DNA of 64,000 nucleotides from Molossus alvarezi (GCA_037176705.1 CM073888.1:44646810-44710809), one strand, 5' to 3'. Positions 46,001 to 52,199 are shown, counted from the stretch's first letter. Made by a program: numbers and translations. The notes: a model not told the origin generated them from the sequence alone.

Positions 46001-47012
46001 TTCCACCTTATTAGCACCCCTACTCCTTCATGAATTCTACCCATTCTTCTAGGCTTACCTGAAGCATGCATGGCCTCCTTGTAAGGCTTTCTTTTGCTCA
46101 TACAGTGACCATTCTTTTCTCTCCACGTAGTCAATGGATTATTTGTTGTTAAATGAATGTCTGATCTATTATTAGTGCTAGGAATACAGTGATCAATACA
46201 GTTCTTACCTTTTATGAGCTTACAGTCTACCATTTACTCTTTCTAGTACTCACTTAACATGTACCTGAGTGGCCAATAATATGTAATATTGAGCCAGTGC
46301 CTAGTGAAGCCTCTTGCCTATTTGTTCATAGTCTCATGTTGAAAGTATTTTTTTCTTGAAGTTATTTTCTTTGTTGATTGGACGGAGGGCATCAATTGGT
46401 TATTCCACGTTATTTATGTATTCATTGCTTGATTCTTGTATGTGCCCTGACCAGGGATAGAAACCTGCAACCTGTGCCTGTCTCAGCATTAACTTTGACA
46501 GTAGTGCCAGTCAGCAAAATGTGTCAAGAGCATGTTTTCCTCTGACCACGTGAATTTCATTGCATTAGCAATAATACCTGATTTTAACTAGTTTCCCAAC
46601 TGAATATTGTCACCATACATTATCTCTAGACTCTATCAAACTGTCTAGAAGACAAAGTTCTTAACTTGTACTACGTGTGGATTTATAATGTGAAATGTTT
46701 TAAATATCTACTGAGTTGTTTTTTAATATGTTTTTACTGCTTTTAGAGAGAGAAACATCAATCAGTTGCCTCCCATAGGCACCCCTACCAGGGATCTGAC
46801 CAGTAATTGAACCAGTGACCTTTTGGTGCATAGGACAATGCTCAACCGAGCCACGCTGGCCAGGGCAATATCTACTGAATTTTACAAAAGAGTAGCTAGC
46901 ACTCAGTAACTTAGAGCCACTCTTCAAGTGAAAAAGGTGTTATCTTCAGACATCAATACTGACTGTACTAATACTTTATTTGCAGGTGTTCTTCCAGAGA
47001 GCAAGGCCCTAA
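15967..47012 (+). CDS. XPOT: XPOT, exportin-T (tRNA nuclear exporter), complete CDS across 24 coding exons
   Basis: Karyopherin-beta exporter that carries mature tRNA out of the nucleus with RanGTP and releases it in the cytoplasm on GTP hydrolysis. Joined CDS: 15967-16026, 20508-20590, 22794-22850, 23556-23625, 24641-24859, 26138-26322, 26417-26585, 27932-28168, 29237-29275, 29409-29471, 30533-30657, 31031-31175, 31332-31451, 31813-31907, 32730-32799, 35053-35291, 36123-36408, 37929-38118, 38654-38770, 38945-39060, 39745-39792, 41988-42059, 43775-43831, 46986-47012. This gives 962 codons plus TAA, the human length, with no frameshift or stop. The start MDEQALLGLNPNADSDFRQR matches human as I recall it. 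HEAT-type helices run throughout. The Xpo1-like region is roughly residues 100-250. All introns are GT-AG except intron 6 (GC-AG). Differences from remembered human sequence are scattered and conservative, plus TKWPKFF and SVVGLN in exon 6. Confidence 0.97.
16779..16964 (-). mobile_element. Ves SINE, CCCATGCACC subtype
   Basis: Minus-strand element from TTTATTGATTTTTAGAG to CACACCTGCCAGG. Confidence 0.9.
17164..17401 (+). mobile_element. Ves SINE, GTGAGGAT-tail subtype
   Basis: Intact head GCCCTGGCCAGTTTGGCTC and tail CCTCATGTGAGGATTT. TSD AAAAGTCCATGYCTT on both sides. Confidence 0.93.
18577..18820 (+). mobile_element. Ves SINE, GTGAGGAT-tail subtype
   Basis: Full-length. Head GCCTGGCTGGTTTTGCTCAG, GCGGACCAGAGAGTCCCGGG core, tail CTTGGGTGAGGATAAAA. 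Confidence 0.93.
19066..19180 (+). mobile_element. L1 3' end fragment
   Basis: GATTGTACGCTTGAAACCTA, then TATAATTTTATTAACCAGTG, CACCCCAATAAA and an A-rich tail, typical of bat L1 3' termini. Confidence 0.7.
19213..19398 (+). mobile_element. SPIN-like non-autonomous hAT DNA transposon
   Basis: Starts CAGTGGTTCTCAACCTTCC and ends near GGTTGAGAAAG, the decayed inverted terminal repeat. The interior (TCATGTTGTGGTGACCCCC, CTTCATAACTGTAATTTTGC, AAAGGGTCGTTCCACC) matches the copy at 56704-56895. The 8-bp TSD is only partly readable (CTTAAAAA / CTTAATAT). SPIN elements moved horizontally among tetrapods. The family name is from memory. Confidence 0.8.
19469..19679 (+). mobile_element. Ves SINE, CCCATGCACC-type relative
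   Basis: Head CTTGGCCAGTGTGACTCAG with a TTGTACCAAAAGGTTGTC core. TSD AAAATCAYCTRGCAGT on both sides. Confidence 0.88.
20508..20590 (+). CDS. XPOT: XPOT exon 3
   Basis: Residues 21-48 (ALAYFEQLKISPDAWQVCAE...). Acceptor CCTATAG, donor GTAATT. Ends after two bases of codon 48. Confidence 0.96.
20971..21073 (-). pseudogene. U6 snRNA retropseudogene
   Basis: Full-length antisense match to U6. On the plus strand it reads CACTTCACGAATTTGCGTG, then CTAATCTTCTCTGTG and CCAATTTTAGTATATGTGCT. About ten substitutions, mostly at CpG or transitions. A T-rich tract (20957-20970) on its 3' side is the poly(A) tail of an L1-mediated retrocopy. No distal/proximal pol III promoter is visible at its 5' side, so it is not expected to be a functional U6 gene. 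Confidence 0.9.
21825..21976 (+). mobile_element. Ves SINE, internally shortened
   Basis: Head with CATGTGGCTCTGTTGGAG, core CATATACCAAAAGGTTTC, then a short CT body and CTTGGGTGAGGATT. The long middle segment is missing. TSD close to ATTTAAGTTTCA. Confidence 0.8.
22794..22850 (+). CDS. XPOT: XPOT exon 4
   Basis: Completes codon 48 (Ser) and encodes residues 49-66 (DDHIKFFCFQVLEHQVKY). Acceptor TTTTTCCAG, donor GTAAGT. Ends after two bases of codon 67. Confidence 0.96.
23556..23625 (+). CDS. XPOT: XPOT exon 5
   Basis: Completes codon 67 and encodes residues 68-90 (YSELTTVQQQLIRETLISWL...). Acceptor TTTTGAACAG, donor GTAAAA. Confidence 0.96.
23935..24130 (+). mobile_element. L1 3' terminus
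   Basis: TGTAAAGTACAGCATCAGGA, GTAATAACTATGTC, GGTGGGTACTAGACTTATC, TACACCTGAAACTAATATAA. Homologous to 59760-59965. Preceded by a run of about 15 C at 23922. Confidence 0.8.
24641..24859 (+). CDS. XPOT: XPOT exon 6 (GC donor)
   Basis: Residues 91-163 (MLHPQPEKTFIRNKAAQVFA...DVVHTSE). Acceptor TGATTATCAG. The donor is GCAAGT (24860), giving a GC-AG intron. A GT five bases downstream would shift frame into a stop early in exon 7, so the GC site is the coding one. Confidence 0.94.
24897..25058 (-). mobile_element. Older bat tRNA-SINE
   Basis: Minus-strand element with a TTTGTTGTTCCACTTATTTA signature and a tRNA-like CCAACTGAACTACCCAGCC head. Diverged. Related copies at 46360 and 51862. Confidence 0.75.
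25507..25715 (-). mobile_element. Ves SINE, CCCATGCACC subtype
   Basis: From CTCTTGATTTCAGAG to CCACACTGGCC. Flanks GATCTCCG / GATCTCTG. Confidence 0.92.
26138..26322 (+). CDS. XPOT: XPOT exon 7
   Basis: Residues 164-224 (EARRNTLIKDTMREQCIPNL...SLIAND) plus two bases of codon 225. Donor GTAAGT. Within the Xpo1-like region. Confidence 0.96.
26417..26585 (+). CDS. XPOT: XPOT exon 8
   Basis: Completes Arg225 and encodes residues 226-281 (FINMLLGHMSIEVLREEACD...FFIIDQ). Separated from exon 7 by only 94 bases. Donor GTCAGT. Confidence 0.96.
26586..27931 (+). other. XPOT: XPOT intron 8
   Basis: Unique AT-rich sequence with one Ves SINE (27509-27720). Confidence 0.7.
27509..27720 (+). mobile_element. 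Ves SINE, CCCATGCACC subtype
   Basis: Head AGCCCAGCTGGTGTGGCTCA, tail AAAATCAATAAAAAC. Flanks AACAGTTGTTTTA / AAATAGTTGCTTTA. Confidence 0.92.
27932..28168 (+). CDS. XPOT: XPOT exon 9
   Basis: Residues 282-360 (EEDVDFLARFSKLVNGMGQS...YLHILKQ). Acceptor CCTTTTAG, donor GTGAGT. Confidence 0.96.
28169..29236 (+). other. XPOT: XPOT intron 9
   Basis: AT-rich unique sequence with one mariner-type MITE (29006-29119). No SINE. Confidence 0.7.
29006..29119 (+). mobile_element. Mariner-type MITE
   Basis: 114 bp with inverted termini CAGGGTGGGACCAAAGTAG / CTACTTTGGCCCCACCCTG, flanked by TA on each side (29004-29005, 29120-29121) as expected of Tc1/mariner. No transposase frame. The interior is AT-rich. 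Confidence 0.88.
29237..29275 (+). CDS. XPOT: XPOT exon 10
   Basis: Thirteen codons, residues 361-373 (LAVLSDQQKANVE). Acceptor TTTTTAACAG, donor GTAAGT. Confidence 0.95.
29409..29471 (+). CDS. XPOT: XPOT exon 11
   Basis: Residues 374-394 (AIMLAVMKKLTYDEEYNFEN E). Acceptor TTATAG, donor GTAAGA. Confidence 0.95.
30002..30096 (+). mobile_element. Head-only Ves SINE retrocopy
   Basis: Contains only the tRNA-like 5' part (GCCCTGGCCGGTTTGGCTTA to GGGGCACGTACC) followed by A-rich sequence. The body and usual tail are absent. Near-identical flanks AAAACTTTGGACTAGA (left) and AAAATTTTGGACTAGA (right) show it inserted in this short form. Confidence 0.88.
30130..30285 (-). repeat. Probable MIR SINE
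   Basis: AAAGTGCCAGGCTCATTACA followed by a TTTTACAG block, in reverse MIR order. Diverged. Confidence 0.45.
30533..30657 (+). CDS. XPOT: XPOT exon 12
   Basis: Residues 395-435 (GEDEAMFVEYRKQLKLLLDR...FSSTL) plus two bases of codon 436. Acceptor CATCATAG, donor GTAAGT. Confidence 0.96.
31031..31175 (+). CDS. XPOT: XPOT exon 13
   Basis: Completes Gln436 and encodes residues 437-484 (NWQTTRFMEVEVAIRLLYML...QDMMRT). Acceptor CCTTGATAG, donor GTAAGT. Confidence 0.96.
31332..31451 (+). CDS. XPOT: XPOT exon 14
   Basis: Residues 485-524 (LVTSGVSSYRHTSVTLEFFE...IPCVL). Acceptor TTGCTCTAG, donor GTAAGT. Confidence 0.96.
31813..31907 (+). CDS. XPOT: XPOT exon 15
   Basis: Residues 525-555 (MAFLDHRGLRHSSAKVRSRT...) plus two bases of codon 556. 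Acceptor CCCTTCAG, donor GTAAGT. Confidence 0.96.
31908..32729 (+). other. XPOT: XPOT intron 15
   Basis: One minus-strand Ves SINE (32177-32409) in AT-rich unique sequence. Confidence 0.7.
32177..32409 (-). mobile_element. Ves SINE, CCCATGCACC subtype
   Basis: T-rich tail and TTTTTGTTGATTTTTT start, ends CACACCAACCAGAG. Flanks CTTAACAAACGGGTTT / CTTAACCAACAGTTTT. Confidence 0.9.
32730..32799 (+). CDS. XPOT: XPOT exon 16
   Basis: Completes Asn556 and encodes residues 557-579 (KQMNPFIEDILNRIQDLLEL SPP). Acceptor TTTATTCAG, donor GTAAGT. Confidence 0.96.
33722..33928 (-). mobile_element. Ves SINE, CCCATGCACC subtype
   Basis: From TTTTATTGATTTTTCAAGAG to CCACACTGGCCGGG. TSD CATAATTTAT. Confidence 0.92.
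33957..34149 (+). mobile_element. Ves SINE, CCCATGCACC subtype
   Basis: Head AGCCCGACCAGTATGGCTCC with a CCCATGCACCATGAG core, poly(A) tail. Only 28 bases from the previous oppositely oriented SINE, so the pair forms an inverted repeat. Confidence 0.92.
34192..34438 (-). mobile_element. Ves SINE, GTGAGGAT-tail subtype
   Basis: From AATCCTCACCTGAGGAC to CCAAACTGGCCAGG. Flanks TACATATTTCTT / TATATATTTCTT. Confidence 0.93.
35053..35291 (+). CDS. XPOT: XPOT exon 17
   Basis: Residues 580-658 (ENGYQSLLSSDDQLFIYETA...NHAVGFA) plus two bases of codon 659. Acceptor ATTTTATTTTAG, donor GTAAGT. Confidence 0.96.
35292..36122 (+). other. XPOT: XPOT intron 17
   Basis: No repeat or exon recognised. AT-rich unique sequence. 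Confidence 0.6.
36123..36408 (+). CDS. XPOT: XPOT exon 18
   Basis: Completes Ser659 and encodes residues 660-754 (RTSKAFSNKQTVKQCGCSEV...NQITAKFK). Largest internal coding exon. Acceptor CTTATGTAG, donor GTATTA. Confidence 0.96.
36518..36727 (+). mobile_element. Ves SINE, CCCATGCACC subtype
   Basis: Head GCCTGGCCAATGTGACTCAC, tail AAAATCAATAAAAAC. Perfect 13-bp TSD ATATGAGTTACTT (36505-36517, 36728-36740). Confidence 0.95.
36833..37068 (-). mobile_element. Ves SINE, CCCATGCACC subtype
   Basis: T-rich/(GTTT)n start, GAGCCACACCAGCCCAG end. Minus strand. Confidence 0.9.
37320..37465 (-). repeat. MIR SINE
   Basis: TTCTAAGCATTTTCTTGTAC, AACAGTCCTAGGAGATAGG and GAAGTTAAGGATTACCCAAT, the reverse MIR order. 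Confidence 0.75.
37660..37800 (-). mobile_element. L1 3' UTR fragment
   Basis: GAGGTACAATTGACATATG, TTAGGTATACAACATAATAA, CACAATAAGTCTAGTTAACA, a known antisense L1 3' region. Confidence 0.75.
37929..38118 (+). CDS. XPOT: XPOT exon 19
   Basis: Residues 755-817 (IQVSPFLQQMFMPLLHAIFE...EVIANQ) plus one base of codon 818. Acceptor TTGTCTTCAG, donor GTGGGG, a weak-looking donor. Confidence 0.95.
38119..38653 (+). other. XPOT: XPOT intron 19
   Basis: No repeat or exon recognised. Confidence 0.6.
38654..38770 (+). CDS. XPOT: XPOT exon 20
   Basis: Completes Gly818 and encodes residues 819-856 (VENVERVLVTVIQGAVEYPD...KLVELW) plus one base of codon 857. Donor GTAAGA. Confidence 0.96.
38945..39060 (+). 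CDS. XPOT: XPOT exon 21
   Basis: Completes Gly857 and encodes residues 858-895 (GKDGPVGFADFVYKHIVPAC...ADAQTVL). Acceptor TTGACAG, donor GTAAGC. Confidence 0.96.
39061..39744 (+). other. XPOT: XPOT intron 21
   Basis: No named repeat recognised. AT-rich unique sequence. Confidence 0.6.
39745..39792 (+). CDS. XPOT: XPOT exon 22
   Basis: Sixteen codons, residues 896-911 (ALSECAVTLKTIHLKR). Acceptor TTTTACACAG, donor GTAAGC. Confidence 0.95.
39901..40120 (+). mobile_element. Ves SINE, GTGAGGAT-tail subtype, 5'-truncated
   Basis: Starts in the head at GCCTTGGCTCAGCAG. Tail CTTCAGGTGAGAATTT. TSD AAAAGTTAA. Confidence 0.92.
40517..40718 (-). mobile_element. Ves SINE, CCCATGCACC subtype
   Basis: From CTTTATTGATTTTACAGAG to CATACCGGCCAGG. 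Flanks GAGTTTTTTATT / GAGGTTTTTATT. Confidence 0.92.
40868..41037 (+). mobile_element. Ves SINE, CCCATGCACC subtype
   Basis: Head GGCCCTAGCCGGTGTGGCTC, core CCCATGCACTAAGAGG, short CT body, tail CTAAAAAAC. Confidence 0.9.
41612..41857 (-). mobile_element. Ves SINE, CCCATGCACC subtype
   Basis: From ATATTTTTATTGATTTTAGA to CATACCAGCCAGC. TSD CAGAGTCTGTKTT. Confidence 0.92.
41988..42059 (+). CDS. XPOT: XPOT exon 23
   Basis: Residues 912-935 (GPECVQYLQQEYLPSLQVAP EIIQ). Acceptor GATTTTCAG, donor GTAAGA. Confidence 0.96.
42060..43774 (+). other. XPOT: XPOT intron 23
   Basis: 42060-43330 is 1.3 kb of AT-rich sequence with no repeat recognised. An L1 3' end occupies 43335-43700. Confidence 0.65.
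43335..43700 (+). mobile_element. L1 3' end fragment
   Basis: GGAAGCAACACAAATGTCCA, GATGAATGGATAATAGAATG, CTAAATGAAATAAACTAGTC and CACAGAAAGACAAGTACTAC: L1 ORF2 end and 3' UTR, diverged. Confidence 0.88.
43775..43831 (+). CDS. XPOT: XPOT exon 24
   Basis: Residues 936-954 (EFCQALQQPDAKVFKNYLK). Acceptor CCCCCCAG, donor GTAGGT. Confidence 0.96.
43932..44114 (-). mobile_element. Ves SINE with combined tail
   Basis: The CCTCACCTGAGGATA tail motif is followed directly by TTTATTGATTTGAGG, the tail of the other subtype, and then a CTTGGTGCAC core. Perfect 15-bp TSD TCATACTGTAGTTTG (43917-43931, 44115-44129). Confidence 0.92.
44316..44514 (+). mobile_element. Ves SINE, GCGGACC-type core, poly(A) tail
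   Basis: Head CCCTGGCTGGTTTGGCTTAG, GCCCACAGACC core. The GTGAGGAT tail motif is missing and replaced by a long A-run. TSD close to AAAATGCCAGTTTTCT. Confidence 0.9.
45430..45619 (-). mobile_element. Ves SINE, CCCATGCACC subtype
   Basis: From TTCTTTATTGATTTTAGAG to CCACACCTGCTGGG. TSD CTTTTATTTTTT. Confidence 0.92.
45640..46250. repeat. L2-like ancient LINE sequence
   Basis: CCCATTCTTCTAGGCTTACC and ATACAGTGATCAATACAGTT resemble mammalian L2 3' regions. Strongly diverged. Confidence 0.4.
46360..46510 (-). mobile_element. Older bat tRNA-SINE
   Basis: TGGTTATTCCACGTTATTTA, ATGTATTCATTG, GTGCCCTGACCAGGGAT: same family as 24897-25058. Edges approximate. Confidence 0.65.
46720..46866 (-). mobile_element. 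Ves SINE, shortened
   Basis: TTTTTACTGCTTTTAGAGAG to CCACGCTGGCCAGGGC, with an internal deletion. Flanks AATATCTACTGAGTT / AATATCTACTGAATT. Confidence 0.92.
46986..47012 (+). CDS. XPOT: XPOT exon 25 (terminal coding part)
   Basis: Residues 955-962 (VFFQRARP) and TAA at 47010-47012. Acceptor TTTATTTGCAG. The exon continues into the 3' UTR. Confidence 0.96.
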   Translation: MFFQRARP

Positions 47013-47542
47013 GAACTGGATCTCCCTGTGCCTACTTCATGATCAGGATTTATGATCAGAAATTCCAGTTGATAATTTATAAAGAAGCCGTTTTTGTGTG
47101 CCATTCACACCAATCTTTTTAACTTTGAGCTTATTGCAGTATATGTATTGGGATTTTTCTGTAAAATGTGTGTAATTTTCCCTAAGTACAGGTATGTGAC
47201 AACAAGAGAAGTTGCTTGCATGCCAATTCAAATTGTTCTATATAAAAAAGCTGTTAAAAGATACAGCACAGTTATCCTAGTACCTTTTTATTTTTACTTG
47301 AAACTTTAAGTCCTTTAAAGACCACAGCAGGAAAACTCCTTTTTTAAATTGCTGAATATAAAATGTATGTGTGCAGACTCAAAGTATGGGGAGGAATACA
47401 ACAGATTCAAACTAATTTTTTGTAGATAGCCATTACAGTTCTTTAAAATGTTTCGATGCCAATATGTATTCTACAAAAGAGAATGGTTTCATAAATTAAC
47501 TGATTTAAGAGTAGGTGCCGGTGTTATACACTTTTTATAAAA

Positions 47543-47553
47543 AATAAAATAAA
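47543..47553 (+). terminator. XPOT: XPOT proximal poly(A) signals
   Basis: Two overlapping AATAAA hexamers about 530 bases after the stop codon. Confidence 0.6.
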
Positions 47554-48424
47554 TTTTACATAGTGTATCTACCAAGTCTTTTTTGGAATTATTATAAATA
47601 CTTTAGCTTTATTTTCTCATCTTACCTTTCCTTAATTTTCCATTTAAAGGATTGCACATATAAGCTTACAGATTATTTATTTTATTTTATTATGCTCCTA
47701 AAAGGTTATATGCAACTTAGTTCTGTTAAATAGAATCTTTTTATATGCCCTAGAAAATTAGCCTGTTTAAATCTGTTGATAGAATTAAAAATCTAAATTT
47801 TTCTACCTCTTTCATTGGATCTACTTAGGGCACAATATACCTATGTGTTTATGATGTTTATAAGTAGTTGCTGCTGTCCACTTAGTTATTAGAAGTACCT
47901 TCCCCTGTCTTCTCCCATTTTTATTCATGATTGCTAGAAAGCAGGAGGAAAAGCAATAGCATCAGTAGTAGTAGTAGTAGTAGAAAATTAAGAAAAGAGG
48001 GACAGTACTGAGTAGCAGAATTACATAGTTAAAAGTCTAAGTAAGATGTTAGTGGAAGATTGGGTGTTTGGGGGTTTTGTTTTGTTTTGTTTTAACCTTT
48101 GGCTGATATGGTCCTTAGGGGTTTCATGGGTGGGCTTTAGTGGTCTATAAACTCCCCAAAATTGTATTGTAAATTGTGCACATAAATCTTTTTCTGGGGT
48201 TAATTCCAGAAGAGATTTTAAATATTTTCCTTACATCATAGAATAAACATACTAAACTAAGTTGACAGTTAGTTATAAACCTACATCAGTGGAATGTATA
48301 CTTCGATAAGGATATTTTTAAAAATAGGTGAGTAAAAGCTGAGTGTTTTGTTGGTAAGTTCCCCTGGACTGTAGGAGAGATGATGGCACCTATTGCAATA
48401 GTACTAATTGTTCAAAGTGTAATA

Positions 48425-48645
48425 ATGAGTAGCATAGCATAGTGGTCAAGAGCACAGGCTCAGGATCCAGATTAAGTAGGTTCAAACAATAGTTCTGCCA
48501 ATAACTGGTTTTGGAACCTTAGGCAACTTCTCTCTCCACAGTTTCTCCATTTGCAAAATGAGAGAAATAATGGTAGCTACCTCATAATTAAGAATTGAAT
48601 AGTTAAACATGAAAAGAGCTTATTACAGTACCTGCACATGAAGAT
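48425..48645 (+). repeat. MIR SINE
   Basis: CATAGTGGTCAAGAGCACAG, then TTCTCCATTTGCAAAATGAG and GTAGCTACCTCATAA, MIR order. Lies within the inferred XPOT 3' UTR. Confidence 0.8.
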
Positions 48646-49357
48646 TTGATATTAGCTATGGTTACTGTGCTTTGAATTCCACAGATGTGAAGGTGACACC
48701 TGCTCCTTTCCCCCTAGCTCTTTAAAGTCCTCCAAAGGATTCACATGTGGTCAGAGCTAAGAGAAATCGAAACATGGAAATTAAGAGTGTAATTGAAATT
48801 AAACTTCATGTTATGTAATCATAATTCCTATCGTCATTCCCTGAAGTTGCCCAGAGCACTTCACTTAGGGAATGCCATAGCAATTAGGAAACCATTCCAT
48901 CATGAAGTACCTTATTTTTATTGTACTTAGTTTCCAAAAGCAAGCACCCAAATAATTGTCACAAGGGTGAATCACCTATTAACAGGTGAGGTAACTCGGA
49001 GGCAAAAAAAAAAAATTAGGGGTTCGTGTGACTTGACTATTGAACCACAAGGGTTTTACTATAATTCCTGGTTTAGTTCTGTGCCTAACAGTGTATTTAA
49101 ATCTTAAAGTGAATGCTAACACTGGTTCTCAAGCAGCTTGACCTTTAAGAAAACACTGGTATTTCACTGTGTATTAATGACTATGTGGTAAATATGTAAG
49201 TAAAAGCTTTGGGCTCAGCTAATCACTTTTTCCATAAATAGCTGTGTGCTTTACTGTTGCAAGGAGCTTTGGGAGAACTGAAACTAGCTGGAATTGTATG
49301 CAGTGAATAGATTTGTTTGTTAGAATGATTCCACACTTAAACATTGTTTAAAAGTCT

Positions 49358-49363
49358 AATAAA
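49358..49363 (+). terminator. XPOT: XPOT distal poly(A) signal
   Basis: AATAAA in TCTAATAAAGCAAC, followed by T-rich sequence. It is the last such signal before the TBK1 promoter region. Confidence 0.55.
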
Positions 49364-49380
49364 GCAACTTCCTTTGTAAC

Positions 49381-49960
49381 AATGCATTACAGTGGCCGCC
49401 TTTTTATTACCGCCATTGTGCATATAACAGAAGAGGTAAACAAACAAAACAAAACAACTTATTTAAAGTTCAATATTTGGCAGGAAGAGCTGGAACAGCA
49501 ACCCCAGGTCTGTTCCATTCAAAAGCCTCTGTTTTCTTAACCACTCTGCCACGGTTTCCCATTTCTTTGCTGGTTGCTGTAGTTCTCATTTGGGAAGCTC
49601 TACATCAGCAGTTTCTGGCCTTTCCCTATTTGGGCTGTAGTGGTGTCAGTGGGCAACTCTAGGGAATGGCTGGCTGCCTGACATCTTGGCGGCACGAATA
49701 TTGCTGGACCTGATTGTTGTCCATAAGTTCCCCAATATTGTCATTTCCCAAAATACCCATTAAAATACGTAATTATTTTATTTACATTAAGACCTTCACA
49801 GGTGAATTATTCAGAAGCGATAATCTAGCTCCACGGCAGCCAGCGTGGTCTTCAAAACATACAAATCTATCCCTTCAGACTGTGTTCCCCAGTGATAGCC
49901 CCGCACGAGTCCAGCATTCTGCACACTTGTGATTTGACTGTTACAGCGACGAGTTTCATT
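49381..49960. other. XPOT-TBK1 intergenic gap
   Basis: About 0.6 kb of sequence without recognised repeats between the XPOT distal poly(A) signal and the TBK1 CpG island. Confidence 0.6.
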
Positions 49961-49969
49961 CTGTCTTCC

Positions 49970-50690
49970 CCACTGTTGCCACACTGCGCACTCCGCCTCG
50001 GGCTCCCTGGAACGGGGCGGGATTCGCAGCGACGGGAATCTGAATTACTGTGCTCACTGCGCCAGGCTGCCGGCTGCCGGGCTTCGCCCTCCAGAGCGAG
50101 CGGGTGGTCGGGGGAAGGTCGGACTCCACACTTCCCCGCTGCCCCGCCCCTCACTGGAGAGCTAGGCGAGCCCGGCTCCGTAGCAGCGTCGGAGACCCAG
50201 GCTGAGGCCGGACCCTGGGGCGTGCGCACGCGCACCCGCGCGCGCCGGCCGTCGGTCACGTGGTCCCCGGACAGGTCTCGCGAAGCCGGAAGTGTCCTGA
50301 GACGCGGGGAGGCCGCGGGAGCCCGCTGGCGGTGGCGCGGAGGCTACCAGGTGCGGTGAGTGGGGCGGCTGCGGGCGGAAGGGCCGAAGCCGCGTGGGGA
50401 AGGGGCAGCAGAGCCCGGCACGGGCCCGCGCGGACTGCTCCCGCCCTCTGTGGGAGACTGGGATGCTGAGTCAGAGCGGGGGCGGGGCGGGCGACCCGAG
50501 CAGCCCCGCACCACCCGAGGCCGAGCCCTCCCGGCACCCTGGCTGGCGGACACCGCCCCCCGGTGTCTGGGGCGTCCGAAGCCGGGTGGAATGGTCCCGC
50601 GGGCCCTGTTCCCGCCACCCCGATTCTCGGCCTTCTGACCCGGGCCCGCCCGGCTCTGGAGACGTTGGACACGAGGGAAGAGGATGTGCT
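49970..50690 (+). promoter_or_regulatory. TBK1: CpG island and promoter of TBK1
   Basis: GC/CpG-rich, TATA-less. TCACGTG E-box (CACGTG at 50257-50262) and CCGGAAGTG ETS/GABP site (50286-50294) lie just before or within exon 1. TGCTGAGTCA at 50464-50473 fits AP-1 and the ARE core. Confidence 0.8.
50270..50355 (+). other. TBK1: TBK1 non-coding exon 1 (approximate)
   Basis: Inferred 5' UTR exon. Strong donor GTGCG/GTGAGT at 50355/50356; an alternative CAG/GTGCGG lies five bases earlier. The start site is unknown, probably within the preceding 100 bases. Confidence 0.5.
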
Positions 50691-51861
50691 GGTGGCCGAG
50701 TCTGGGCCCTGGCCGCCCGGACAGACGCGATGCCCCTTCCCTTGCAGCCAGACTGGCCGCTTTATACCCGTTTCCGAGCCTTGGCAAAACCGGCAGTTCT
50801 TACTTTTTTTTTTTTAAAGATGATTAGAAACACGTTTCCTTAAGGTTTTAGTGATAACAAGAGGGGGCTGACTCACGGGAAGCTAGAAGCGGAAGACGTT
50901 TTTTATATACATACATGTATTGGATAATGCAAGTTCCCACACGTTTCCTCTGAGGAAACGGCTTATAGGTTTGCTTTCCAATCCACTTCCCAGGTATTTT
51001 CAGGAAGTGGCCTCAAAGTTCCACCCAGTAATAACGCATAGCCAAAGAACGACCTTTTCCACCAGAGCACGGAATGTATCTGTTCAGCAGTGATTCACAT
51101 AGGGGTAGAGTTTGGAAATCCTGGAACTTTGTCCATTTTCCGTGTCACCAGACGTGTTTTCATTTATAGACAAATAGTAACTTTCATTTTGGATCGTATA
51201 AGGAAGTAGACTTAAGGCAGGGTCAGGAGTAACATACTTGTGTGCCTGCGTATATACTGCGTTAAAATTTTGGGAACATTTATATAGCAAGCACCTTGTG
51301 GGTGTGCTGAGTCATGTTTTGGCATGCTGTTCTTGTGGGATTTTTGGAAGATAGTTTCAAAAGACATCTCCCCAGATCATTGTAAAACCATAGGTTTATA
51401 TCTACATACAGAGAGCAGATATCTTAGCTGATAAATGTGTTTTATATTATCCACTAGGTACCAATAGGTACCTAATGATACTGTTTGCCATTTACAGTTA
51501 TCTCGAACAACAAAGTTAATTAGGAAAGGTTTTTCATTATTGAAAAATACATGAAGATAGTATTGAAAAGACATTTGAGACGTTTATAATTATTACCTCA
51601 GTAGCTCACAACTCTGTACTTCTTATTTGTGAAAAGGAAATCTTATTTTTATTGCTTATTTCCATTCCAGTACATTGCTGTATGTAACATTCCTTATCTG
51701 AATTAGATGGCTGGTAATATTACACAAATATATCTTAGTAAATCAAAGATTGCTGAAATTTAGACCCCTGGCCATTCATTAAGTTCCTAATTCTACTTGA
51801 AATGTTGGCAGTCATTAATTCATCACTGACTACCTCGACTGTTCTAGCTTACTACAAAGGA

Positions 51862-52016
51862 TTTTTTTATTTTTTACAGAGAGAGAGAGAAAGAAACCTC
51901 AGTTTGTTGTTCCATTTATTTATGCATTCATTGATTGATGCTCATATGTGCCCTGATGGGGAACCCACAACCTTGGCTTATCCAACAGAGGCTCTAACCA
52001 ACTGCTACCCAGCCAA
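51862..52016 (-). mobile_element. Older bat tRNA-SINE
   Basis: TTTGTTGTTCCATTTATTTA, TGCATTCATTGATTGATGC, then CCAACTGCTACCCAGCC. Same family as 24897-25058. Confidence 0.75.
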
Positions 52017-52199
52017 GGCTCTCCAAAAGAATATAAAGATCTGTTTTGATCTGACATTACAGCAGTTTTAAGGTGGCTTGGTGAGACTAGTGTTTATGCT
52101 ATTTAGCATACCTCATTTTTATTCCAACGTGGAGGTCAAATATTTTTAGTATTCTTATATAGCTTTTTAGTATTAAAGGACAGTATTAAAAAGGGGTGA

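Larger units (their letters stand above)
43832..46985 (+). other. XPOT: XPOT intron 24
   Basis: Five SINEs plus L2-like sequence at about 45640-46250. No exon recognised. Confidence 0.65.
47013..49380 (+). other. XPOT: XPOT 3' UTR
   Basis: Follows the stop codon. It has AATAAA signals at 47543-47548 and 47548-47553 (short form) and at 49358-49363 (TCTAATAAAGCAAC, long form). No Ves SINE interrupts it, unlike the introns, though an old MIR lies at 48425-48645. An (AGT)n run sits near 47967. The distal end is inferred. Confidence 0.65.

Noticed and set aside
49867..50843. Several overlapping open frames of 70-155 codons on both strands around the TBK1 promoter
   Set aside because: They lie in a CpG island, run on both strands, are rich in Arg/Pro/Gly/Ala and lack any recognised domain. 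GC-rich sequence lacks stops by chance.
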